Of a DNA stretch of 64,000 bases, positions 16,310-24,574 are shown piece by piece (the first letter of the stretch is position 1; each line of letters starts with the position of its first letter). The stretch is from JAIBJN01 sp963775505 (GTDB lineage Bacteria; Actinomycetota; Thermoleophilia; Gaiellales; Gaiellaceae), in assembly GCA_963775505.1 (NCBI GenBank), contig CAVZIL010000004.1:186001-250000 (forward strand), written 5' to 3'. A program made the translations under genes and the position numbers. The notes below the pieces were generated by a model. It saw nothing but the letters and a program-made list of their open reading frames with translations, was not told the origin of the DNA and ran no database searches.

Positions 16310-16491
16310 GAGAGTCGGCTGATCCAAACCATTAGGAGCTAGCCGCGGCCTCCTCCGGGATCGTTGCTGGCGCGGCGACGGCGTCGCGAGGGGGTCGAGC
16401 CTCGGTGGCTCGTGCCTTTGGCGTTCGAAGCGCGCATAGTGGGTCCCGAACGACTACGGTGCGCGACGAAAAAGCTTTGGAGGACTGACTG
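16310..16491. other. Gap without a gene, upstream of the acetyltransferase
   Basis: About 180 bases with no supported coding region. The only useful signal is GGAG about nine bases before the GTG start of the acetyltransferase. I see no convincing promoter hexamers. Confidence 0.4.
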
Positions 16492-16959
16492 GTGGACGTG
16501 ACGATCGAGCGGGTATCGGTCGCAACCGATGAGATCGAACAACTCGTGGCCGAGCTGAATCGGGCTCTCACCGGTCCCTACCTGCCGGAGCAGCATCACT
16601 ACGTTCCGTTCGAGCAGCTCTTCGAGGACAACGTGAGGTTCTTCGCCGCACGGGTCGACGGCGTCGCCGTGGGCTGCGGCGGCGTCGCCTTCTACGACGG
16701 CTTCGCCGAGGTGAAGAGGATGTTCACGCGGCCGACGGCCCGCCGGCTGGGCGTCGCGGCGGCCGTGCTCCGGAAACTGGAAGCAGAGGCGAAGGGGGCC
16801 GGATACACGGTTCTCCGGCTCGAGACCGGCACGTATCAGGCCGAGGCCATCGCGTTCTACGAGCGCAAGGGCTTCAAAGAATGCGATGCGTTCGGCGACT
16901 ACCTGGGCATGACGCCGCGGGAGATCGAAACGAGCGTCTTCTACGAGAAGTCGATCTGA
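16492..16959 (+). CDS. GNAT-family N-acetyltransferase
   Basis: A 155-residue GCN5-related acetyltransferase using acetyl-CoA. Motif D/A are visible: GVAVGCGGVAFYDGFAEVKR (strand 4 with the beta-bulge), then MFTRPTARRLGVAAAVLRKL, where R-R-L-G-V-A (canonical R/Q-x-x-G-x-G/A) binds the CoA pyrophosphate, and motif B with LETGTYQAEAIAFYERKGF. The substrate is unknown. GTG 16492 is supported by GGAG upstream. It is the last intact gene before the tRNA-Tyr-associated remnant. Confidence 0.88.
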   Translation: MDVTIERVSVATDEIEQLVAELNRALTGPYLPEQHHYVPFEQLFEDNVRFFAARVDGVAVGCGGVAFYDGFAEVKRMFTRPTARRLGVAAAVLRKLEAEAKGAGYTVLRLETGTYQAEAIAFYERKGFKECDAFGDYLGMTPREIETSVFYEKSI

Positions 16960-16989
16960 GACGGTCGGATTCGACGCCCGACGGGGCGA

Positions 16990-17010
16990 AATGGGGGAGG
17001 TAGGATTCGA
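16990..17010. repeat. Distal attachment-site copy (tRNA-Tyr 3' end)
   Basis: Twenty-one bases identical to 17857-17877, covering the discriminator base, the 3' acceptor strand and most of the T-arm of tRNA-Tyr, with none of the rest of the tRNA. It reads as the far attachment site of the integrated element. Confidence 0.72.
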
Positions 17011-17449
17011 CCGCCCCTGCAAATGGAGGGTTTTGAGCGCTCGGGGTATGCACCCGGGGATGCACCACGCGAGCATGTCCGGGCTGGACTCGGACACCCC
17101 GGCCACGGGGGTGGTGCCCCAGTCCTAGTGCTGACTGCGTGACAGGTCAGTCACCGTGGAACCACTGGTCGATGATTGTGTCGACGGCTCGCTCATTGAG
17201 CAGTCGTATCGGGTAGCTCGCTAGCTCGCTAGCGGGGATGACCGCCGTACGCATCCACCCGCGTCGTCATAAAGTTCTTCTTCATACTCGTACTTGTCGA
17301 AGAGCTCATCGGGCACGGCAATTTCAAGCACGCCTCTGCCGTCCGCGTCCAGGTGCCGGGCACGGCGCCGTCGACGCACACGCCCGAAACCCACGGGAGC
17401 GCTCAGTGACGTAGTGGCCCTCGAGACCCTCGTGGAAAGCCGTCGCGGG

Positions 17450-17690
17450 GAATCGTCGCCGCGCGACGTCCGTGAGGAGGTAGCCGGCACTTCGAGGACC
17501 GCCCCGCGTAGTCGGCCTCGGCGCCCGGACGCGCAAGACGTGAGTGTACGTGTCCGAGGTCACGGACAGCTTCCGCTGCCCGACGAAGGTGACCGATCTC
17601 GGCCCACGTTCGCCCCTGCCGATGGAGGGGGCTGATCCTGTTCCCGCTCGCTCGCCCCGGCGCTCTGCGCCTCCCGCCAGGCGGGGTCGC
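17450..17690 (-). pseudogene. Tyrosine recombinase (integrase) remnant
   Basis: Minus-strand fragments of a phage-type integrase C-terminus. One frame encodes HRQGRTWAEIG (about 17670-17600), a second continues as FVGQRKLSVTSDTYTHVL (about 17590-17534), and the first frame then gives ARPGAEADYAG. Put together these match the end of the catalytic domain of actinobacterial tyrosine recombinases, where W-A-x-I-G, V-G-Q/H, and T-x-D-T-Y-T-H precede and include the nucleophilic Tyr. The frame switches show at least two indels. The earlier catalytic Arg/His boxes are not found. It sits ~170 bases from the tRNA-Tyr 3' end, the usual place for an integrase. Confidence 0.7.
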
Positions 17691-17856
17691 GGCGGGATCG
17701 CGCCGAGTAGTAGCTCTCGGCCACGGCCCGATCCTGCCGGGCGAGAGGACGATTTCGAGGTATGCACGGGGGTTTGCGCCGCCCGCCCATGTCCCGCCGT
17801 CTCCGGCAGCCATGGGCCCTTTATCCATGGGCTTTCCGCTCAGCGATGCGGCGGGG

Positions 17857-17877
17857 AATGGGGGAGGTAGGATTCGA
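17857..17877. repeat. tRNA-proximal attachment-site copy
   Basis: The 21 bases at the 3' end of the intact tRNA-Tyr gene that are repeated at 16990-17010. The integrated element lies entirely on the downstream side of the tRNA, so integration rebuilt the tRNA. Confidence 0.72.
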
Positions 17878-17940
17878 ACCTACGTAGGCTGAGCCAACGG
17901 GTTTACAGCCCGTCCCCTTTGGCCACTCGGGTACTCCCCC
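17859..17940 (-). tRNA. tRNA-Tyr (anticodon GTA)
   Basis: An 82-nt class II tRNA on the minus strand. The acceptor 5' strand GGGGGAG (17940-17934) pairs with CTCCCCC (17866-17860), followed by discriminator A. The anticodon loop contains GTA at 17906-17904 flanked by T and A, and a long variable arm precedes the T-arm GTAGGTTCGAATCCTAC. CCA is not encoded. It faces away from pilT, and its 3' end served as an integration site. Confidence 0.95.
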
Positions 17941-18039
17941 GCGGCGGGCCTCAGTGTAGCTAAGCGCCGGCTCTGAGCCTTCATCACCCCTTTGAGCTAA
18001 AGCGCTGCGCGAAGGCCCGCCGATGGCCTCCACGTCGTC

Positions 18040-19242
18040 ATGAACCTGGACGAGCTGCTGGCACGCGTCATCGACGCCGGAGGAAGCGACATGCACCTCA
18101 AGGTGAGCTCTCCGGCCATGGTCCGGGTCGACGGCGACCTGCAGCCGCTCGAGCAGCGGATCCTGACGGACTCCGACCTCGAGACCGTCTTGCTGCTCGT
18201 CACCGACCGCTCGCCTGCCAAGCGCGAGCAGTTCCTCGAGTCCGGCGAGCTCGACACGTCGTACCTCGCCGACGGGCTCGGGCGCTTCCGCGTCAACGGC
18301 TTCCGCCAGCGCGGCTCCATCTCGTTCGCGTTCCGCTTCGTGCCCAAGGAGATCCCCAGCTTCGAGCGCCTGGGACTGCCGGAGGGCGTGGCGAAGCTGT
18401 CGCAGGAGCACCGCGGCCTCGTCCTCGTCACGGGCGCGACCGGCTCGGGCAAGTCGACGACCCTCGCGGCGATGCTCAACTGGATCAACCGCAACCGCAA
18501 GCAGCACATCGTCACGATCGAGGACCCGATCGAGTTCATCCACGACGACTGGGCCTCGATCGTGAACCAGCGCGAGGTCGGGCTCGACACCGAGTCCTTC
18601 CGGCAGGCGCTCCGCCGCGTGCTGCGCCAGGACCCCGACGTGATCCTGATCGGCGAGCTGCGCGACGAGGAGACGAGCCAGACGGCGCTCCAGGCGGCCG
18701 AGTCCGGGCACCTCGTCTTCTCGACGCTGCACACCCTCGACGCCGCGGAGACGATCGGCCGGCTCGTCGAGTTCTACCCGCCCCAGAAGCAGATGATGGT
18801 GCGGGAGATCCTCGCCGGGACGCTGCGCGGCGTCATCAGCCAGCGCCTCATCCCGCGCAAGGTCGGGGGCCGGGTAGCGGCGATCGAGGTGATGGTCAAC
18901 ACGGCCCGTATCGCCGACCTGATCCGCGAGCCGGAGAAGACGCACGGCCTCACCGAGGCGATCGAGGACGGCGCCTACCACCACATGCAGAGCTTCTCTC
19001 AGCACCTCGTCCAGCTCGTCGTCGACGACGTCGTCGAGCTCGAGGTCGCTGCGGCGGCGGCCACGAACCGCCACGACTTCGAGATCGCGGTCGAGCAGGC
19101 GCTGCGCCGCAAGCGCGCCGCCGAGGAGGGCAAGACCGCAGCCGTCGACTTCACGAGCCTTGCCGAGGACGAGGCAGAGCCGGAGCCCGAGCCGGAGGCA
19201 CAGCCGGCGTCCGGCCTGCGGCTCGCGACGTCGGACCAGTGA
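18040..19242 (+). CDS. pilT: Type IV pilus retraction ATPase PilT (copy 1)
   Basis: A 400-residue hexameric AAA-type ATPase that powers pilus disassembly at the inner face of the membrane. The N-terminal PAS-like domain begins MNLDELLARVIDAGGSDMHL. Walker A GATGSGKST is at residues 132-140, the Asp box HIVTIEDPIEFIH and Walker B DPDVILIGELRDEE follow, then the His box STLHTLDAAETIGRLVEFYP. The Arg-rich linker VNQREVG and C-terminal domain are present, with an extra acidic low-complexity tail (EAEPEPEPEAQPAS). It opens the pilus operon; its TGA overlaps the GTG of the next gene. Confidence 0.93.
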   Translation: MNLDELLARVIDAGGSDMHLKVSSPAMVRVDGDLQPLEQRILTDSDLETVLLLVTDRSPAKREQFLESGELDTSYLADGLGRFRVNGFRQRGSISFAFRFVPKEIPSFERLGLPEGVAKLSQEHRGLVLVTGATGSGKSTTLAAMLNWINRNRKQHIVTIEDPIEFIHDDWASIVNQREVGLDTESFRQALRRVLRQDPDVILIGELRDEETSQTALQAAESGHLVFSTLHTLDAAETIGRLVEFYPPQKQMMVREILAGTLRGVISQRLIPRKVGGRVAAIEVMVNTARIADLIREPEKTHGLTEAIEDGAYHHMQSFSQHLVQLVVDDVVELEVAAAAATNRHDFEIAVEQALRRKRAAEEGKTAAVDFTSLAEDEAEPEPEPEAQPASGLRLATSDQ

Positions 19243-21110
19243 GACGTCACGTAGCCGTCCTGGCCGCCGTGCTCGCGCTGGCGGCGATTCCCGCCGCCTC
19301 CGGACAGCTGGCCGCGACCCCGCGGGGCCTCCCGAGCTACAAGGTGCCCAACTCCCCGGGCTCGATCCGCGTCCCCTCGCCGCTCTCCCGTCCCCCCGCG
19401 CAGCCGGAGGTCCGTTCCTACGGCCAGCTCGTCACCCTCTGGAAACAGGCCGGCCAGGGCTACGGCGTCCCGTGGCAGGTACTCGGGGCGATCAACAAGA
19501 TCGAGTCGGGCTACGGGCAGAACATGGGGCCGAGCTCCGCCGGCGCGATCGGGTGGATGCAGTTCCTCCCCTCGACCTGGATGCGCTGGGGGATGGACGC
19601 CGACGGCGACGGCCTCGCCGACCCGTGGGATCCCGAGGACGCCGTCTTCGCGGCCGCGCGCTACCTCGCCGCCGCCGGGGCGCACGAGTCGATCGAGCGC
19701 GCGATCTTCGCCTACAACCATGCGCAGTGGTACGTCGACGACGTGCTGGCGCTGGCCGCGACCCTTGGCGACGCGCCCTTCACGGCCGGTCCGCCGACGG
19801 CGTTCGCGCTCGGGCCGGGGCCCGATCTCGAGGCGAAGCTGGAGCGTGCCCGCGTCCGCGTGCAACACCTTTCCGACGCCCTCGACCGCGCCCTCGGCAG
19901 GGTCGACGCCCGCGGCTGGCAGCGGCTCCGGCTCGAGCGCCGGCTCGGGAACCCGAGCCTCTCCGACCGGGAGTTCTCCCGGCTGGACTCCCGGCTCTCC
20001 GGGCTCGACCGCGTCGAGCGTGCCTCGCAAGCGAAGATCGACAGGCTCCGGGCCCGCTTCGCCGCGGCGGTCGAGGCGCTGAAGAAGGTCAAGGCGGCGC
20101 AGGAGGCGGCGGCCTTCGGAACCGGGCTTGCCGGCGGTGGGTACGTCTTCCCGGTCGCCGGCGACGCCACCTTCTCCGACGACTTCCGCGTCCTGCGACC
20201 CACGAGCTGGCACCACGGGATCGACATCTTCGCGCCGCTGGGGACGCCGCTCGTGGCCGTGTCGGACGGGTCGCTCTTCAACGTCGGCTGGAACGACGTC
20301 GGCGGCAACCGCCTCTGGCTCCGCGACGCCGCGGGCAACGACTTCTACTATGCGCACCTCTCGCGCTTCTCGCCGCTCGCGCGCGAGGGCGCCGTGGTGC
20401 GGGCCGGCGACGTCATCGGCTTCGTCGGCGCGACCGGCGACGCGGTCGGAACCTCTCCCCACCTTCACTTCGAGATCCACCCGCCCGAGCTCAGAGCGCA
20501 GGGCTACGACGGTGTCGTCAACCCCTACCCGTACCTGGTCGCCTGGCGCGCCGGCGCCGCCGGAGGCCAGCAGTCCTTCGACGGCTGGGTCTTCCCGGTC
20601 GGCGGCGGACCGGCGAGCGTCTCGACCGCGCACACCCATCACGACTACCCGGCGGCCGACATCGCCGCGCCGTCCGGCGCGCCGGTCTACGCTCTTCACG
20701 ACGCGGTCGTCACGCACACCTTCCCGAGCGACTCCGGGAAGTGCGGGATCGGGCTCATGCTGCGCACGACCACCGGCGAGGAGTTCCTGTACTGCCACCT
20801 CTCCTCCCTGGCCGTCGGTGTCCGCAGCGGGCGGTCGCTTCAGGCCGGCCAGCTCGTCGGTCGAGTCGGCTCGACCGGAAACTCCACCGGCCCGCACCTC
20901 CATCTCCAGTTCGTCCCGGCAGGGCGCTATCCGCAGGCCGAGCCCTGGTTCCAGGCCTTTGCCGGAATCGCGTTTCGGTGGCAGGACGGCGTCACGCCGC
21001 ATCGGTCGGAGGCGCTGGCCGGGAACGGCCTGCTGCAGGCCGCGGCGTCCGGCCAGCGCGTGGTCAGGGTGATCCGCAAGCGGGTCATCCACTTCACGAC
21101 CACCGGCTAG
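19239..21110 (+). CDS. Lytic transglycosylase with two M23 peptidase domains
   Basis: A 623-residue secreted wall hydrolase. A signal peptide (VLAAVLALAAIPAASG) leads to an SLT-type transglycosylase at about residues 65-175: VLGAINKIESGYGQNMG with the catalytic Glu, then AIGWMQFLPSTWMRWG and the calcium-like DADGDGLADPWD loop. A coiled-coil (200-290) precedes a first LytM/M23 domain with HHGIDIF and HLHFEIH, and a second with HHDYPAADIAAP and HLHLQF. It can thus cut glycan and peptide. The GTGA overlap with pilT stop implies coupled translation, pointing to wall opening for the pilus machine. Confidence 0.9.
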   Translation: MRRHVAVLAAVLALAAIPAASGQLAATPRGLPSYKVPNSPGSIRVPSPLSRPPAQPEVRSYGQLVTLWKQAGQGYGVPWQVLGAINKIESGYGQNMGPSSAGAIGWMQFLPSTWMRWGMDADGDGLADPWDPEDAVFAAARYLAAAGAHESIERAIFAYNHAQWYVDDVLALAATLGDAPFTAGPPTAFALGPGPDLEAKLERARVRVQHLSDALDRALGRVDARGWQRLRLERRLGNPSLSDREFSRLDSRLSGLDRVERASQAKIDRLRARFAAAVEALKKVKAAQEAAAFGTGLAGGGYVFPVAGDATFSDDFRVLRPTSWHHGIDIFAPLGTPLVAVSDGSLFNVGWNDVGGNRLWLRDAAGNDFYYAHLSRFSPLAREGAVVRAGDVIGFVGATGDAVGTSPHLHFEIHPPELRAQGYDGVVNPYPYLVAWRAGAAGGQQSFDGWVFPVGGGPASVSTAHTHHDYPAADIAAPSGAPVYALHDAVVTHTFPSDSGKCGIGLMLRTTTGEEFLYCHLSSLAVGVRSGRSLQAGQLVGRVGSTGNSTGPHLHLQFVPAGRYPQAEPWFQAFAGIAFRWQDGVTPHRSEALAGNGLLQAAASGQRVVRVIRKRVIHFTTTG

Positions 21111-21165
21111 GCCTCATACCGGGAAGGGGCTTGATCTTTCAGCTCTCGCTGCCGATTGGGACTGC

Positions 21166-22074
21166 ATGGCGGCCCGTCTGGCTACGCTCGCTCCGCGCCT
21201 GATCGCCCTCGTGGTGATCTGGCTGCTCGCCGCCGCCAGCTGGACGTTGGCGGCCGGCGGCCCGTCGGGCTCGAATCCGGCCACCACGACCGCCGCCGGC
21301 ACCGCCGAGGCGGCTCCACCGGAGGTCCTCGTCGTTCCGGACGTGAAGCAGCAGGCGTACGTCTTCGCGAAGGGCATCCTCCAGGACGCGGGCTTCGCGT
21401 GGCGGGTCAAGGGCGCCGTGAAGGGCTACGCCGCCAACACGGTGGAGAGCCAGTCGCCCGCCCCCGGAACGCGCGTCGTCGACAACGGCGCGCCCCTGGT
21501 CGTCGTCACCCTGCGGCGCAGCGCCGAGTACGCCGAGCGCGGGGTGCCCGAGAACGTCTCCCCCTACGAGGGCACGCCGATCGAGCTCATGAGCGACTGG
21601 CGCCCCGAGCAGCCTCCGGCCGAGACCACTCCCGCGGCGCCGACGACCACGGCCCCGGCTCCGACCACGACCGCGCCGACCGCGACCACCACCACGGCCG
21701 AGCCGCCTCCGCCGGCCCCGGCGCCCGCTCCCAAGCCTAAGCCCGACCAGGGCGACTACCGGACTCCGGACTTCGTCGCTCCCGGCGCGCCGGGCGAGCC
21801 CGCCGACGAGATGCCGCTCCCTCAGCGCGCGAAGAAGCTCCAGCGCCGCGTCTCCGCGCTCCCCCACAGGCCCGGGGAGAACTTCGTGGGACACTGGCTC
21901 TACCAGCACGCCTGGATCGTCACCGGCGCCGGCTTCGGCTGGCAGAACGGCGACGACGCGCTCCATATCCTCGTTCAGGTCGACCGCAGCCTGTACGCCC
22001 GCTTCGGCTTCGGCGCCAAGAGTGAGCAGGTCGCCCTGAGGATGCTCGCCTGGGTCGAGAGTCAGAAGGGCTGA
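21166..22074 (+). CDS. PASTA-domain membrane protein
   Basis: A 302-residue protein with one N-terminal membrane helix (LIALVVIWLLAAASWTLA). One PASTA domain follows at about residues 52-115 (VPDVKQQAYVFAKGILQDAG ... SQSPAPGTRV), a fold that binds unlinked peptidoglycan or lipid II. Then comes a Thr/Pro/Ala linker and a ~75-residue C-terminal domain starting LPQRAKKLQRRVSALPHRPG that I do not recognise. No kinase domain is attached. It lies between the wall hydrolase and the pilins, four bases before the next GTG, which suggests a wall anchor or sensor for the pilus base. Confidence 0.82.
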   Translation: MAARLATLAPRLIALVVIWLLAAASWTLAAGGPSGSNPATTTAAGTAEAAPPEVLVVPDVKQQAYVFAKGILQDAGFAWRVKGAVKGYAANTVESQSPAPGTRVVDNGAPLVVVTLRRSAEYAERGVPENVSPYEGTPIELMSDWRPEQPPAETTPAAPTTTAPAPTTTAPTATTTTAEPPPPAPAPAPKPKPDQGDYRTPDFVAPGAPGEPADEMPLPQRAKKLQRRVSALPHRPGENFVGHWLYQHAWIVTGAGFGWQNGDDALHILVQVDRSLYARFGFGAKSEQVALRMLAWVESQKG

Positions 22075-22077
22075 CCT

Positions 22078-22620
22078 GTGAGACATGTGGGTAGGACGCT
22101 CCGCGGCCGGGGCGGCTACACGCTCATCGAGCTCCTCGCCGTCCTCACCATCTTCCTGATCGTCGTCACGTCGCTGACGACCCTCTTCATCTCCGGGGCC
22201 AAGGCGGAGCTGGACGCGAACCGTCGCTTCCAGGCCCAGCTCAGCGCCCGCGTCGCCTTCGACCAGATGCGGCGCGAGATCCACTGCGCGAGCTCCCTGA
22301 CGTTCACGAGCGCCGCCTCCGTCACGATCACCCTGCCTCCGGGCTGCCCCAGCGCCGGGGGAACGCAGACGACAGTCGTCTACGACACCGCCTCCGCCGG
22401 CACGAACCGCTTCAAGCTGCGCAGGAAGAGGGGGAGCGCGGCCGCCGTGCCGATCGCCGACTACTTGACGACGGGCAACGTGTTCGCGTACGCCGCACCC
22501 TCGCCCACGGCGCTGGGCCGCCTGACCGTGGACATGCCGGTGAACGTGTACCCGAACGAGGCATGGAAGAAGTGGCGGCTCGTTGCCGACATTGTGCTCA
22601 GGAACACCACGCGCGCCTAA
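22078..22620 (+). CDS. Prepilin-like protein (PilW/PilJ-type)
   Basis: A 180-residue minor pilin. The N-terminus carries a type IV prepilin signature: a basic leader, then G-G-Y-T-L-I-E-L-L-A with Glu at +5 and a 20-residue hydrophobic helix (LLAVLTIFLIVVTSLTTLFI). Prepilin peptidase should cut after the Gly before YTLIEL. The globular part has FDQMRREIHCASS, matching the PilW/GspJ pattern of a Cys-containing first strand after the helix. GTG start, three bases after the PASTA gene. Confidence 0.85.
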   Translation: MRHVGRTLRGRGGYTLIELLAVLTIFLIVVTSLTTLFISGAKAELDANRRFQAQLSARVAFDQMRREIHCASSLTFTSAASVTITLPPGCPSAGGTQTTVVYDTASAGTNRFKLRRKRGSAAAVPIADYLTTGNVFAYAAPSPTALGRLTVDMPVNVYPNEAWKKWRLVADIVLRNTTRA

Positions 22621-22626
22621 GTTTCC

Positions 22627-24562
22627 ATGCGGCTTCTCCGACGTCATCTCAGAGCCCAGGAGGGCATTACGCTGATCATGGCGATCGGCATCCTCGGCGT
22701 GCTCACGCTCACCGGGGCGACCCTCATCTACTACTCGACCGCCAATGCGCGCAGCGCGAGCGCGTCCAAGGGCCGCGAGACCGCGTACGACCTCGCCGAG
22801 GCGGGAATCGCCCAGGCGCTCTCGGTCCTCAACAGCTCGCTGAACCCGCTGACGGGGTCGCTGCTCGCCGAGACGACGCTGCAGCTCGAGGGCGGCGCTG
22901 TCACCTACTCGGGGACGCTCTCGGGCGAGACCTGGACGATCACGTCCACGGGCACGGTGAAGAACCCCACGGGCGCCGACGAGATCACGCGGACGCTCAC
23001 CCAGAACGCGCAGGTCTACGGCCTCAACAGCGGCGCAAACGTCGCCGCGTGGAATCGCTGGTACGCGGACTCGACGACGAGTTGTCTCACGATCGAGGAC
23101 GTCGACATCACGATGCCGATCGCCACGCGCGGCGACCTCTGCCTGCGCGGCAGCGCCACGATCTCCGGAGCGAACACCACGGTCGAGGTCGGCGACGACG
23201 TCACGATGAGCCCGGTCACGACCTCGTCGCTCCGGAATCCGAGCGCGGCCACGGGCTGGACGAGCTCGACGAACGTCTACACGAGCAACAACTCGGACGC
23301 GAGCGCGTCGCTGGCCGCGAGTGCCCAAAGCGCGAACCTCGACGTCACGGGCTTCGGGCTCGACCTCCCGACCGGCTCGACCATCGTCGGGATCGTCGCC
23401 GAGGTCGAGCGCGCGGCGAGCAACTCGAACTCGATCGAGGACTACGACGTCTTCCTGCTCAAGGCGGGCGCGCCGTCGGGGAGCGACAAGGCATCAACGA
23501 CCGACTGGACGACCACCGACTCGACGCGGACCTACGGAACCTCGACCGACCTCTGGGGCACGACCTGGACGGAGGCGCAGGTGGAGGCGTCCAACTTCGG
23601 GCTCCGCCTGAAGGCCCGAAACCTGACGACGTCCACCCGCACCGCCTTCGTCGACCACGTCGAGATCAGGGTCTACTACTCGCCGCCGCCGACGACCACG
23701 ATCGGAACGGCCGGGACGCCGCTTGCGTCGGTGCAGGTCTCCGGCACCTGCCAGTTCTGGGCTCAGGCGCCCCACACGCCGTGCAGCTCGACCGACAAGG
23801 TCTGGGCGAACACGATCGGCACGGCGCCGCAGAACCTGTCGAAGCCGGCTGTCGACCTCGCCTACTGGTACGGGAACGCAAAGCCCGGTCCCAATCACAA
23901 CTGCACGACGGGCAGCTTCCCGGGCGGGTTCGACACGAACACGATCCTCGACAACAGCGTGCCCGGCTCCGCCGAGGTGACGCCGAACACCTCGAGCTAC
24001 ACGTGCCAGGTGCACGACTCGCTGGGGAACCTCGTCGGCGAGCTTTCCTGGAACCACGTCACGCGCGTGCTCAAGATCAAGGGCACGATCTACATCGACG
24101 GCGACTTCCGCTTCGACGACGACGGCACGGTCGCCCACTACCAGGGGCGAGGGATCATCTACGCGACGGACGACCTGGAGTTCGACGAGATCGTGTGCGC
24201 CGGCGGGTCAGGGACGACGTCCTGCATCGACACCGGGATGCAGAACTGGGATCCGACCCAGAACATGATGATCGTGCTCGCCGGCGGCGACTCCGAGTAC
24301 GACCAGGGCGCCACCCAGGCCTCGGAGGACCCGTCGGGCTTCCAGGGCCTCGATCTACGCGAACGGCGACTGCACCGTGCACGAGAACTTCCACACGAGC
24401 GGCCCGATCGTCTGCAACCGGATCCTGCTTCCCTCGGCGTCGAACGGCTGGCCGACGTACTACGACTGGCCGCCGCTCGGATCGCTCGTCGAGGGGCAGA
24501 TGTACTCCGACCCCGAGACGGCCGGCGACTTCGTCGTCGTGGCCGGCCTGCAGTCCGGGTAG
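22627..24562 (+). CDS. PilX-like pilus assembly protein, frameshifted near the end
   Basis: About 644 residues if repaired. The N-terminus EGITLIMAIGILGVLTLTGA is the PilX-type hydrophobic helix, and YDLAEAGIAQAL is the following conserved helix. The middle is a Ser/Thr-rich beta-structured region. At about 24348-24352 one extra base moves the frame: the annotated frame continues as an Arg-rich stretch to 24570, while the correct continuation (IYANGDCTVHENF ... VVVAGLQSG) runs in another frame to TAG 24560-24562. The homologous C-terminus of such proteins has this polymer-like IYANGD pattern, so the tail is real coding sequence and the indel is either a sequence error or a recent lesion. Confidence 0.8.
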
Positions 24563-24574
24563 GAGAATAGCAGC

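Larger units (their letters stand above)
16990..17877. mobile_element. Remnant of a tRNA-Tyr-integrated element
   Basis: A ~0.87 kb block lies between two identical 21-base copies of the 3' end of tRNA-Tyr, one inside the intact tRNA gene (17857-17877) and one at 16990-17010. This is the arrangement left by site-specific integration at a tRNA 3' end. Inside, on the minus strand next to the tRNA, is a frame-shifted tyrosine recombinase C-terminus. A further broken minus-strand stretch near 17230-17340 reads as an acidic protein end (DELFDKYEYEEELYDDAG). No intact gene is seen, and ORFs switch frame repeatedly, so the element is decayed and internally deleted. Confidence 0.7.

Noticed and set aside
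17214..17237. Tandem TAGCTCGC repeat in the integrated element
   Set aside because: Only three short units, no hairpin or further copies; likely low-complexity noise.
17859..17940. Possible pseudo-tRNA instead of a functional tRNA-Tyr
   Set aside because: All arms pair, the GTA anticodon and long variable arm are intact; only the distal copy at 16990 is truncated.
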